From: Nitrospira sp.
Lineage (GTDB): Bacteria > Nitrospirota > Nitrospiria > Nitrospirales > Nitrospiraceae
Assembly: GCA_024998705.1 (NCBI GenBank)
Contig: JACOEF010000153.1
Coordinates: 1-6,224, forward strand
Direction of reading: 5' to 3'
DNA length: 6,224 bases
A program made the position numbers and the translations under genes. The notes below the pieces were generated by a model. It was not told the DNA's origin, made no database searches, and saw only the letters and a list, made by a program, of their open reading frames with translations. Positions 1-6,224 of the stretch are shown piece after piece. Position 1 is the stretch's first letter, and each line of letters opens with the position of its first letter.

Positions 1-839
1 AACTCACCACGGCGAATGCGTGGATTCAGAGTACGACCAACATCGGTGTCTTGTTGGGACCAGCCATGAGCGGGCTGGGCATCGCGTTGATCGGTGCTCA
101 GAATGTGCTCTATGTGGATGCCGCGACCTTCTTGGTGTCCGCGCTCTTCCTCCTGCCGATTCGTGTGCGGGACAGCCGGACGGTGAAGGGGCTCAATGTG
201 CTGGCGACACCGGTGATGCAGGACATGATGGTCGGGTTTCACTTCGTGTTCCTCCAGCACCGAGTGGTATTCGCGTTGATGATTACAGCCGTACTGTACA
301 ACCTGGCGATCAGCGCCTTCGTGTTTCTCCTCCCGGTTGTGGCGAAGGAGTTGCTGCAAGTCGGCCCCATGGAGTTGGGCTGGCTGTGGTCGGCATTGGG
401 GATTGGAATGTTGGCCGCTTCCATCTGGCTGGCTCGGACGCCACAGGGCACCTTCCAGGATCGCATCGGCAAGATCGGGCGATCGCTGACGGTGGGCGGC
501 ATCGCGGTCTGTGCGTTGGGATTGATCCAGACACCGGTCCTGTTCAGCACGTTCTTATTGATCATCATCATCGGCGGGAGTACCTCCCTCTTTTATCCGG
601 TCGTTTGGGCGATGCTCCAGGAAGTCACCCCGGAACATTTGCTCGGCCGTGTCTTCACCACCTTCAGTGTTGGTGGGATGGCTTCTGCCATGGTGGGTAT
701 GGCCGGGTTTGGGTGGGCCGCGGATACGTTAGGTCCGGCCGCCAGCCTGATCGGGATCGGAATCGTCTTATTGCTCACTGCGGTGGTCACGGTGCAGGTA
801 AGCCGCCGTGGCCTCGTAGTGAGTCCGGCTGTCGCATAA
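1..839 (+). CDS. MFS transporter, EntS/MFS_3-like, 3' part (start outside window)
   Basis: The reading frame is open from base 3 to the TAA at 837-839, so 278 C-terminal residues of a longer protein are visible. An ATG at 66 lies inside conserved protein and is not the start. The first visible residues (LTTANAWIQSTTNIG) align with residues 152 onward of the MFS protein encoded at 2115-3458, so about 150 N-terminal residues are missing. Hydrophobic membrane helices alternate with short loops. Shared landmarks are GPAMSG, the loop VGPMELGWLWSALGIG, and PVVWAMLQEVTPEHLLGRV near the end. This pattern matches the EntS-like MFS_3 branch of the major facilitator superfamily: inner-membrane, proton-driven exporters of small molecules such as siderophores, drugs or macrolides. 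The substrate cannot be read from the sequence. The protein ends soon after the last helix with a short tail (SRRGLVVSPAVA). Family assignment is strong; role as an exporter is inferred. Confidence 0.9.
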   Translation, partial: LTTANAWIQSTTNIGVLLGPAMSGLGIALIGAQNVLYVDAATFLVSALFLLPIRVRDSRTVKGLNVLATPVMQDMMVGFHFVFLQHRVVFALMITAVLYNLAISAFVFLLPVVAKELLQVGPMELGWLWSALGIGMLAASIWLARTPQGTFQDRIGKIGRSLTVGGIAVCALGLIQTPVLFSTFLLIIIIGGSTSLFYPVVWAMLQEVTPEHLLGRVFTTFSVGGMASAMVGMAGFGWAADTLGPAASLIGIGIVLLLTAVVTVQVSRRGLVVSPAVA

Positions 840-1010
840 TATCCCCCTCAGATCGGTTTCTTCTCGGCCTGCACGGCCAACATACTGTGCTTGGCGATTC
901 TCTCTTGCGATGAGCGAGGCGCCTTCGCCCGCTATTCTCAGAGTTGCTTTCTGCCCCTCCGTCGCGTATGTCTTTTCTTCCAGCTATCCTTCGTTTCCCG
1001 AGATGAGAGT

Positions 1011-1015
1011 GAAGG
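1011..1015 (+). promoter_or_regulatory. Possible ribosome binding site for ATG 1022
   Basis: GAAGG ends 6 bases before ATG 1022 and supports the longest start of the BON-domain gene. It competes with GAGGGG at 1052-1057, so it does not settle the start on its own. Confidence 0.4.
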
Positions 1016-1021
1016 CGATCG

Positions 1022-2059
1022 ATGTCACAGTCTCGGTTCCATTCAACACGTGAGGGGCACATGCCTATGCTGCTGATTCGGACTGTTTACATAACAGGGA
1101 TTTTAGCGCTATTGGTTGCGGCGGGGCTGTGGAAGGGGCCTTCGATGGCCTGGGCTGAATCGGTACCTGATGGAAAGTCCGAAGCTCCGCCGGTGCAACG
1201 ATCGAAGGATTCCGATGTGAAGCCGAAAGAGCCTGAGCTGAAATCGAAGGAGCCTGACTCGAAGCCCACGGAGCAGAAGTCCAAGGAGGCGGACTCCAAG
1301 GCGAAGGAAGCGGAGCCGAAAGCAAAGGACTCGGAGCCCAAGGTCAAAGATCCGGAGTCCAAAGCCAAGGAACCCGCAGCGAAGATCAAGGAATCCGAGC
1401 ATAAGGGCAAAGAGGCGGAGTCCAAGACCAAGGAACCGGAGTCGAAAGCAAAAGACGCCGAGGTGCCGGTCGAGCATCCTTGTCCCGCGGTGCCCCATGC
1501 GACAGAGGTGAAGCCGGCGGCCGAGGCGCAGGCTCCATCCACCGAGCCCGGTGGGGGAGACCGTCCCAAAGCGGCGGAGTCGGAGACCAAGCCAGAGGTT
1601 AAGAAACCGATCCGGTCGTCGATGGTGACGGCCAAGCTGGCGCTCATGGCGGACCCACACCTGTTTCCGTATGACATCGAGGTTGATGCCAAGGACAAAG
1701 ATCTTGTGCTGCTCGGGAAGGTGTCGCAGGAATCGGATCGGCGAGTGGCTACGGACATCGTTCGCTGTCTCGAAGGGGTGCACGCAGTTGAGAATCGTCT
1801 CAAGGTCGAACCGGACGCCGCCCATGGCCTTGTCGCGGAACGCGACAAATTCATCACGCAATGGGTGAAAGAGCGGTTCGAGAAGAGCAAAACCTTGCAA
1901 TCGGTCAAGTTCGATGTAAAAACGGAGGACGGCATCGTTATCCTCAACGGGGCGACACGGTTTCAAATCATCGTGCTCGAAGCGGCGCAAGCAGCCAGGC
2001 AAGTGCCCGGCGTGCGAGCCGTGAATACCGACGCCGTGCGATTGGTGGCGGGAGAGTAG
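1022..2059 (+). CDS. Exported protein with Lys/Glu heptad-repeat spacer and two BON domains
   Basis: This encodes 345 residues from ATG 1022. A Sec signal peptide is visible: positive residues near LLIR, a hydrophobic core TVYITGILALLVAAGLW (residues 21-37), and a likely cut after SMAWA (about residue 45). There is no lipobox, so a soluble periplasmic protein is expected. Residues 65-146 are twelve units of a charged heptad, [D/E]-x-K-x-K-[E/D]-[A/P/S]. A Pro/Ala-rich linker with Cys153 follows. The C-terminal part holds two BON domains, about 200-262 and 276-343, each with the alpha-beta-beta-alpha-beta pattern and a G-hydrophobic-V motif (LLGKV, ILNGA; then GVHAVENRLKV, GVRAVNTDAV). BON domains occur in OsmY and in secretin- and channel-associated proteins and are thought to bind membranes or lipids. 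Start choice is ambiguous: GAAGG lies 6 bases before ATG 1022, and GAGGGG lies 3 and 9 bases before ATGs 1061 and 1067. The shorter starts give a more typical signal peptide. The function beyond an envelope role is unknown. Confidence 0.85.
   Translation: MSQSRFHSTREGHMPMLLIRTVYITGILALLVAAGLWKGPSMAWAESVPDGKSEAPPVQRSKDSDVKPKEPELKSKEPDSKPTEQKSKEADSKAKEAEPKAKDSEPKVKDPESKAKEPAAKIKESEHKGKEAESKTKEPESKAKDAEVPVEHPCPAVPHATEVKPAAEAQAPSTEPGGGDRPKAAESETKPEVKKPIRSSMVTAKLALMADPHLFPYDIEVDAKDKDLVLLGKVSQESDRRVATDIVRCLEGVHAVENRLKVEPDAAHGLVAERDKFITQWVKERFEKSKTLQSVKFDVKTEDGIVILNGATRFQIIVLEAAQAARQVPGVRAVNTDAVRLVAGE
1052..1057 (+). promoter_or_regulatory. Alternative ribosome binding site for ATG 1061/1067
   Basis: GAGGGG lies 3 bases before ATG 1061 and 9 bases before ATG 1067. 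The latter is a workable spacing and would give a compact signal peptide beginning MLLIR. It therefore offers an alternative start to ATG 1022. Confidence 0.4.
1214..1459 (+). repeat. 21-bp (7-codon) degenerate tandem repeat coding a K/E heptad
   Basis: Twelve consecutive units lie in frame in the BON-protein gene: DVKPKEP, ELKSKEP, a shortened DSKPT, EQKSKEA, DSKAKEA, EPKAKDS, EPKVKDP, ESKAKEP, AAKIKES, EHKGKEA, ESKTKEP and ESKAKDA. Lysines at positions 3 and 5 and acids at 1 and 6 are nearly invariant, while codons vary (AAA/AAG, GAA/GAG). This suggests an old amplification held by selection on the protein. Charges nearly cancel. There are no hydrophobic a/d positions, so a classical coiled coil is unlikely. 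Frequent prolines favour an extended or disordered polyampholyte spacer between the membrane-side N-terminus and the BON domains. Confidence 0.9.
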
Positions 2060-2083
2060 ACCGATCCATGAATCCAAGACGAT

Positions 2084-2091
2084 AAGGAGGT
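2084..2091 (+). promoter_or_regulatory. Strong Shine-Dalgarno AAGGAGGT upstream of second MFS gene
   Basis: This is a near-perfect anti-SD complement in the 55-base gap after the BON gene. It ends 23 bases before ATG 2115, which is too far for normal use. It ends only 5 bases before an ACG codon (2097-2099) in the same frame as the MFS gene. No ATG, GTG or TTG lies at the usual distance in any frame. It probably serves the MFS gene, but which codon it serves is unclear. Confidence 0.65.
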
Positions 2092-2114
2092 CCGGCACGA
2101 AAGCTGCCGATGAT

Positions 2115-3458
2115 ATGAAACCACGGCACGTGAGCGGAGGTGAGACGGGACGCCCGAACGTGAAGTGGTCGCCGCACCTGTTGACGCGCGACTTCACACT
2201 GGTCTGGTGGGGCCAAATGGTCTCCCAAATCGGCGATGGTGTGTCGAAACTCGCCTTGCTCTGGTTCGTCTATGCCATCACCGGCTCTCCGCTCAAGACC
2301 ACCATGATCGGGCTGCTGCAGACCTTGCCGCCTATTCTGTTCGGTCCCTTCATCGGGGTCATCGTCGATCGTGTGCCGAAAAAACTTCTCTTGATCAGCA
2401 GCGATTTGATTCGCGCCGTGGTGCTGGGTGTATTGCCTTGTTTGCTGCCGGTGGACTCATTCAGCATCGAGCGGCTGTACCTCATGGTGTTCGTCCATGC
2501 AGTCGCCTCCGCCGTGTTTGGCCCGGCCTTGACCGCCGCCATTCCATCCTTGGCCTCCCGCCACGAATTCACCGCCGCCAATGCCTTGCTGCAGACGACG
2601 ACCAGCATCGGGATCATCGTCGGGCCCGCCCTGAGCGGCGTCGGCATTGCGACCATGAGCTCACAAGAAGTGCTCTGCGTGAATGCCGTCAGCTACGTTA
2701 TTTCTGCGGTTTGTTTTGCGTTTGTTCATTTTCCACGGACGGAGGCGGTGCAGCCGGCCGCTGGAGGCTCGCCGGCCGGGACCTTCCGCGATGTGCTGGA
2801 TGGTTTTCAGTATGTGCTCCATCGTCAGCGGATCATTTTGATGCTCATTGGAGCGGCATCCATGTATACCTTCGCCACGAGCGCGTTCAGCACGCTTTTT
2901 CCCGTGTTCGGCAAGAAGTTGCTGGACCTCGGTCCTATTGAGGTCGGATACCTCTGGTCGGCATTCGGTATCGGATTGTTGCTGGTGTCGCTCGGCCTGG
3001 TGTCTCTGTCGTCCTGGTCGCTGCCCAAACGGATTCAGTTGATGGCGCTGTCCAGTTTCATCAGCGGTCTGGGGCTGCTCGGGTTGATTATGGCGTCGAA
3101 TCGGTTGATGGCGGCGGTGCTCATGGTCCTCATCGGGATGGGGACCGGGACGCTCACGCCGGTGGCCTGGGGTGTGTTGCAGGAGATTGCCCCTGCCTCG
3201 CTGCTGGGACGAGTGCTGGCGATTTATAATCTTGGCGCGATGACCTCCGCCATAGTCGGCATGACGATTTTCGGCTGGGTGACGCAGGAGTTTGGCGAGC
3301 GCCCCAGCGTGTTCGGAATTGGTGTGGGGTTATTCTTGTCGGCGCTGGTGTCCCTGCGGGTGTCGCGCTGGGTGCGGGCCAATTGGGCCGAGATGAGCCT
3401 GCCGTCTGAAGAAGAGGTGCGCCCCGTGGTCATGGTCACGCAGCCCACAAGTCATTGA
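2115..3458 (+). CDS. MFS transporter, EntS/MFS_3-like, complete
   Basis: This encodes 447 residues with the twelve-helix layout of a major facilitator exporter, close to the usual 400-450. Residues 22-55 hold the N-terminal LLTRDFTLVWWGQMVSQIGD entry and helix 1. Residues 78-90 hold the loop 2-3 motif A in the form GPFIGVIVDRVPKK, with the Asp-Arg pair kept. Helices 4-5 include FGPALTAAIPSL (135-146) and GPALSG (170-175). A hydrophilic loop at about 208-228 divides the halves. The second half has LGPIEVGYLWSAFGIG (272-287) and PVAWGVLQEIAPASLLGRV (349-367). All of these match the truncated MFS protein at the left edge, so the two are paralogues. The substrate is unknown; the family exports siderophores and drugs by proton antiport. 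The start is uncertain: ATG 2115 is the first canonical codon but has no well-placed SD. Alternatives are ACG 2097 (5 bases after AAGGAGGT) and GTG 2160 (16 bases after GGAGGTGA), just before the conserved region. A tiny ATG-ATA-TGA at 2110-2118 overlaps ATG 2115. Confidence 0.92.
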   Translation: MKPRHVSGGETGRPNVKWSPHLLTRDFTLVWWGQMVSQIGDGVSKLALLWFVYAITGSPLKTTMIGLLQTLPPILFGPFIGVIVDRVPKKLLLISSDLIRAVVLGVLPCLLPVDSFSIERLYLMVFVHAVASAVFGPALTAAIPSLASRHEFTAANALLQTTTSIGIIVGPALSGVGIATMSSQEVLCVNAVSYVISAVCFAFVHFPRTEAVQPAAGGSPAGTFRDVLDGFQYVLHRQRIILMLIGAASMYTFATSAFSTLFPVFGKKLLDLGPIEVGYLWSAFGIGLLLVSLGLVSLSSWSLPKRIQLMALSSFISGLGLLGLIMASNRLMAAVLMVLIGMGTGTLTPVAWGVLQEIAPASLLGRVLAIYNLGAMTSAIVGMTIFGWVTQEFGERPSVFGIGVGLFLSALVSLRVSRWVRANWAEMSLPSEEEVRPVVMVTQPTSH

Positions 3459-3544
3459 GCCGATTCAGCGGAGAGATGGGAATAGGCACCGGAGCGAGGC
3501 AGGCCGTCAGGCGTGACTCGTTCTGTCGGTGATTCTGGGAGGAC

Positions 3545-3550
3545 GGGAGG
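3545..3550 (+). promoter_or_regulatory. Ribosome binding site for debranching-enzyme gene
   Basis: GGGAGG ends 5 bases before GTG 3556. It is the best-placed SD in this 97-base gap and favours GTG 3556 over the earlier in-frame GTG 3529, which would add nine residues (MILGGREED) translated from the SD region itself. Confidence 0.7.
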
Positions 3551-3555
3551 AAGAC

Positions 3556-5112
3556 GTGGAAGAAATCATCAGTGTGAATGATCAGTTCTATATCCTCGCC
3601 AGTTCGTCGATGGCGGACGACCGCACACGTGTGCTGAAACATGGGGAGACGTTCGGTGTGTTCGATCGATACGGCGACATTCAGCCGGTGGGACGAGGGA
3701 CCCAGGGCGTATTTCATCAGGGGACGCGGTTTTTGTCGCGGCAGGAATTGTTTCTGAACAACGACCGGCCGATGCTGCTCAGCTCAACGGTCAAGGAGGA
3801 CAATGCTCTGCTGGCCGTGGACCTCACCAATCCCGACTTGTACCGAGAGGGACGGATCGCGATCCCGCGAGGGAGTGTGCATGTCTTTCGCTCGCGCTTT
3901 CTTTGGAATGGGGTGAGTTATGAGCGGTTTCGCCTGTCCAATTACAGTTTAGCGCCGGTGAAGATGACCTTGTCGATCCGCTTTGAAGCCGATTTTGCGG
4001 ATATCTTTGAGGTGCGCGGGAAAAAACGTGCGCGGAAGGGCCGGATGCTGCCGAATCTTCTGCGGAAAGATCTACTGGTGTTACGGTATGAAGGCCTCGA
4101 TGAGGTGACCCGGGAGGCACGGATTCAATTCACCCCCGAGCCGATGGAAATCACCGCGTCACAGGCCACCTTCAGTATTGAACTCGATCCGAAAGCTGAA
4201 ACATCGGTGGCGGTGATGGTGACCTGCGACGTGGCTGACTGCCAGTGGACGCCGCTGGGCTATGATGCTGCGATGGCTGAAGCCGGGCTGGTCTTCGGCG
4301 CGGAGCGGACGGAGGATTGCACCATTCAGACTTCCAACGCTCAATTCAATGAGTGGTGGAATCGCTCGGTGTTGGATGTTCGGATGATGGTGACCGACAC
4401 GAATGAAGGGCCCTATCCCTACGCCGGCGTGCCCTGGTTCAGCACGCCCTTCGGGCGGGATGGGGTCATCACGGCGCTCGAGTGTCTCTGGATCCGGCCG
4501 GAATTGGCGCGCGGCGTGCTGGCCTATCTGGCATCGACGCAGGCCAAAGAGGTGAACCCTGCTCAGGATGCCGAGCCGGGGAAGATTCTCCATGAGACTC
4601 GCAAGGGGGAGATGGCGGCGTTGAACGAGATTCCCTTCGGCCTCTACTACGGGAGTGTCGATTCCACGCCGTTATTTGTGATGTTGGCCGGCGCCTATTA
4701 CGAACGGACGGCGGACCTGGCGTTTATCCAGTCGATATGGGCCAACCTCGAAGCAGCGTTGACCTGGATGGATACGTTCGGCGATCTCGACCGTGACGGG
4801 TTTGTGGAGTATGTGCGGAAATCCCCCACCGGTTTGGACAATCAAGGCTGGAAAGATTCGCATGATTCGATTTCGCACGAGGAGGTTCGCTGGCAGAGGG
4901 GCCTATCGCCTTATGTGAAGTGCAGGGCTATGTCTATGACGCCAAGGTGCAAGCATCAAAGTTGGCAGATGCGCTCGGGTATACCGATCGTGCCAGTCAG
5001 CTTCGTCGGCAGGCACGGTCGCTCAAGGAGCGGTTCGACGCGGCGTTCTGGTGCGAGGAATTATCGACCTATGCCCTGGCTTTGGACGGACAGAAACGCC
5101 CGTGTCGGGTGA
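3556..5112 (+). CDS. Amylo-alpha-1,6-glucosidase (glycogen debranching-type), N-terminal part of a frameshifted gene
   Basis: From GTG 3556, residues 1-442 (to base 4881) are genuine enzyme. The rest, to the TGA ending at 5112, is out-of-frame read-through with no family character. Residues about 27-225 form the N-terminal beta-rich domain of bacterial glycogen-debranching-like proteins (GDE_N_bis type), beginning LKHGETFGVFDRYGDIQPVG with QGVFHQGTRFLSRQ soon after. The (alpha/alpha)6-barrel catalytic domain starts near residue 265 (NAQFNEWWNRSVLDVRMM). It shows PWFSTPFGRDG (293-303), LHETRKGEMA, and the active-site stretch NQGWKDSHDSISHE (429-442), where acidic residues such as Asp434 or Asp437 may be catalytic. 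The family is annotated as hydrolysing alpha-1,6 branch points in glycogen or related alpha-glucans in the cytoplasm; no signal peptide is seen. The frame breaks directly after SHE, and the sequence resumes one frame back as GSLAEGPIALCEVQGY. The partner is the 3' part at 4884-5720. A GTG at 3529 is a less likely start. Confidence 0.88.
   Translation: MEEIISVNDQFYILASSSMADDRTRVLKHGETFGVFDRYGDIQPVGRGTQGVFHQGTRFLSRQELFLNNDRPMLLSSTVKEDNALLAVDLTNPDLYREGRIAIPRGSVHVFRSRFLWNGVSYERFRLSNYSLAPVKMTLSIRFEADFADIFEVRGKKRARKGRMLPNLLRKDLLVLRYEGLDEVTREARIQFTPEPMEITASQATFSIELDPKAETSVAVMVTCDVADCQWTPLGYDAAMAEAGLVFGAERTEDCTIQTSNAQFNEWWNRSVLDVRMMVTDTNEGPYPYAGVPWFSTPFGRDGVITALECLWIRPELARGVLAYLASTQAKEVNPAQDAEPGKILHETRKGEMAALNEIPFGLYYGSVDSTPLFVMLAGAYYERTADLAFIQSIWANLEAALTWMDTFGDLDRDGFVEYVRKSPTGLDNQGWKDSHDSISHEEVRWQRGLSPYVKCRAMSMTPRCKHQSWQMRSGIPIVPVSFVGRHGRSRSGSTRRSGARNYRPMPWLWTDRNARVG
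4879..4886 (+). other. Frameshift site (one base missing) in debranching gene
   Basis: Upstream the enzyme is read in codons ending GAG at 4879-4881. Downstream it is read from GGT at 4884. Only two bases (GA, 4882-4883) lie between, where one further codon is expected; adding a base would give Glu-Asp-Gly-Ser-Leu-Ala-Glu-Gly-Pro, which fits the conserved sequence. Frame 0 is closed just upstream by TGA 4863-4865, and frame 1 gives non-family sequence after 4885, so the break is confined to this point. No X-XXY-YYZ slippery heptamer is present. A sequencing or assembly error, or a true deletion, fits best. Confidence 0.85.
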
Positions 5113-5720
5113 AGACCTCGAACGCCGGCCACTGTCTCTACACAGGCATCGCAAGCGATGAACATGCGAGGCGTACGGCAGAGACGCTGATGGCCGATGA
5201 GTTGTTCAGCGGATGGGGTGTGCGCACCCTTGCCGACTCGGAGCGCCGGTACAACCCGATGTCCTATCACAACGGATTGATTTGGCCGCACGACAATGCG
5301 ATGATTGCGATCGGTCTAGCCCGGTACGGCCTCAAGTCCGGTGTGGAAAAAATTATGACCGGCATGTTCGAGGTCAGCCTCGTGCTCGACTTTCACCGAT
5401 TGCCGGAACTGTTCTGCGGATTCGTTCGCCGACCGGGCCAGGGCCTGACGCGGTATCCCGTGGCCTGTAATCCGCAAGCCTGGGCTGCGGGATCGGCGTT
5501 TATGGTGCTCCAAGCCTGCCTCGGGCTCTCGATCCTTGCATCAGAGCAGAAGGTGGTGTTCAACCACCCGATCCTTCCGGAATTTATCGACAAGATGCAG
5601 ATCAAGAATCTGAAGGTGGGCACCGCGTCTGTAGACTTGCTGCTACGTCGACATGACCTTGATGTGGGTATCACGGTCATTCGTCGTATGGGTAAAGTTG
5701 AAGTGCTCTCGCTGCAGTAG
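4884..5720 (+). CDS. Amylo-alpha-1,6-glucosidase, C-terminal part of the frameshifted gene
   Basis: This frame carries the remaining 278 residues of the debranching enzyme, to the TAG at 5718-5720. Numbered in the reconstructed 721-residue protein, it holds GSLAEGPIALCEVQGYVYDA (444 onward), FDAAFWCEE, KTSNAGHCLYTGIA, the barrel motif SYHNGLIWPHDNAM (570-583), RLPELFCGF (615-623, with Glu618 a plausible catalytic or substrate-binding acid) and YPVACNPQAWAAGSAF. All belong to the (alpha/alpha)6 catalytic barrel and its C-terminal cap, so this half cannot act alone. The first in-frame GTG (4920) codes a conserved Val in EVQGY and has no SD, so independent translation is unlikely. If the deletion is real, the enzyme is inactive. 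If it is a sequence error, the gene is a normal full-length copy, since about 720 residues is usual for the family. The stop lies 102 bases from the convergent peptidase stop. Confidence 0.85.
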   Translation, partial: GSLAEGPIALCEVQGYVYDAKVQASKLADALGYTDRASQLRRQARSLKERFDAAFWCEELSTYALALDGQKRPCRVKTSNAGHCLYTGIASDEHARRTAETLMADELFSGWGVRTLADSERRYNPMSYHNGLIWPHDNAMIAIGLARYGLKSGVEKIMTGMFEVSLVLDFHRLPELFCGFVRRPGQGLTRYPVACNPQAWAAGSAFMVLQACLGLSILASEQKVVFNHPILPEFIDKMQIKNLKVGTASVDLLLRRHDLDVGITVIRRMGKVEVLSLQ

Positions 5721-5822
5721 CGGCGGTTCCGGAAGGGGCGGCCGCTGTGTGAGCGCCGGCTCGACGGTGTCTGGTTGCGCGCGCAAGTTGTGTGCTCAAT
5801 AGGCTGCGCAGATGCTTCTGGA

Positions 5823-6224
5823 TCAAGGCGCGTCGGCGAGTTGCCAGACGATGGCGAGTACGTACCGCGCGACGGCGGAGAGAATGTTCGGATCAATGCT
5901 GTCTGCTGTGTCGGTGGGTTGATGAAAGTTCGGATGGACCCCGCCGCTCACCACTGTGATGGTGGGAACTCCCGCTTCCTTAAACGGGACATGATCTCCT
6001 CCAGGGAAGAAGCCGAATAGATCGATACGGTCTGCAAGTCCGGCCCATTGCCCGGCCTGTTGCGCAGCAGGTTTTTCCAACCCTGTCACACCGATGGTGA
6101 GTCGTCCGTTTCCGACTGCGGCATGATCTACGTTGATCATGGCGATGGTCGAGGTCAGCGGCAGCACGGGTTGGCTCACGTACAGTTTCGATCCCAGCAA
6201 GCCCTGTTCTTCTCCGCTGAACGA
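5823..6224 (-). CDS. M28-family metallopeptidase (aminopeptidase-like), C-terminal part, start outside window
   Basis: The minus-strand frame is open from the right edge to the TGA at 5825-5823, showing 133 C-terminal residues. It begins SFSGEEQGLLGSKLYV, the M28 motif with the Glu-Glu pair: the first is the general base and the second a zinc ligand in characterised members. It continues with INVDHAAVG, where the Asp matches the usual NxD zinc ligand. It then has FFPGGDHVPFKEAGVPTITV and VHPNFHQPTDTADSIDP, the latter holding the C-terminal His ligand in the typical H-x-P-x-D-T-x-D-x-I-D pattern. The visible part therefore keeps the co-catalytic two-zinc site. M28 enzymes of this type are usually exported aminopeptidases, but the N-terminus with any signal or PA domain is not in the window. 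A TTG codon at 6200-6198 lies inside the motif and is not a start. The gene converges on the debranching gene and is not part of the plus-strand run. Confidence 0.9.
   Translation of the reverse strand, partial: SFSGEEQGLLGSKLYVSQPVLPLTSTIAMINVDHAAVGNGRLTIGVTGLEKPAAQQAGQWAGLADRIDLFGFFPGGDHVPFKEAGVPTITVVSGGVHPNFHQPTDTADSIDPNILSAVARYVLAIVWQLADAP

Noticed and set aside
20..913. Plus-strand 297-codon open frame overlapping the first MFS gene
   Set aside because: The translation is rich in Gly, Arg, His and Asp with no membrane helices or motifs. The overlapping frame encodes a clear MFS protein.
914..928. Possible intrinsic terminator hairpin (GCGAGG-CGC-CTTCGC with one G-U pair) after the first MFS gene
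   Set aside because: The stem is short and no T-tract follows within the usual distance, so termination here is not supported.
944..972. Possible sigma-70 promoter, TTGCTT then 17 bases then TATGTC, upstream of the BON gene
   Set aside because: Spacing is ideal, but each hexamer matches only about half of the consensus, which is expected often by chance. It is plausible but not supported.
2068..2085. Five-codon ATG...TAA frame just after the BON gene, overlapping the strong SD
   Set aside because: It is too short and lacks its own SD; it is probably incidental.
1087..2197. Long minus-strand open frames (286 and 362 codons) opposite the BON-domain gene
   Set aside because: They are shadows created by the 21-base repeat and the codon bias of the plus-strand gene. 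Their translations are low-complexity Ser/Leu/Gly/Arg strings without domains, whereas the plus strand gives a signal peptide and two BON domains.
4866..5112. Programmed -1 ribosomal frameshift joining the two debranching halves
   Set aside because: Homology places the junction at 4882-4884, where the codons CAC GAG GAG GTT do not form a slippery heptamer. The AGGAGG overlaps the junction instead of lying about 10 bases upstream of a slip site.

Overview
The window looks like chromosomal DNA from a GC-rich, diderm (Gram-negative-type) bacterium. The GC content is near 60% by eye. The BON-domain protein has a Sec-type signal peptide, strong Shine-Dalgarno (SD) sequences are present, and GTG is used as a start. 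The gene types would fit Nitrospirota or a proteobacterium, but nothing in the sequence fixes the taxon. I see no RNA genes, CRISPR array, insertion sequence or phage genes.

Layout: (1) 1-839 (+) is the 3' part of an MFS exporter gene whose start lies left of the window. (2) 1022-2059 (+) encodes an exported protein with a Lys/Glu heptad-repeat spacer followed by two BON domains. (3) 2115-3458 (+) is a complete second MFS exporter, clearly paralogous to the first. (4) 3556-5720 (+) is an amylo-alpha-1,6-glucosidase / glycogen-debranching-type glycoside hydrolase. It is split by a one-base frameshift near 4882, and restoring one base gives a protein of about 721 residues. (5) 5823-6224 (-) is the C-terminal part of an M28-family metallopeptidase, convergent with the rest and running off the right edge.

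The four plus-strand genes run in one direction with gaps of 182, 55 and 97 bases, so the last three could be co-transcribed; no convincing terminator separates them. The two MFS proteins share distinctive motifs (an LGP/VGP-x-E-x-G-x-LWSA-x-GIG loop and a P-V-x-W-x-x-LQE-x-x-P-x-x-LLGRV segment). This suggests a duplication that flanks the BON gene. No sequence evidence ties the exporters functionally to the debranching enzyme.

I found no clear new defence or mobile system. The items most worth a second look are the frameshift in an otherwise well-conserved debranching gene, the polyampholyte heptad spacer in the BON protein, and the start region of the second MFS gene, where the best SD sits 5 bases before an in-frame ACG.
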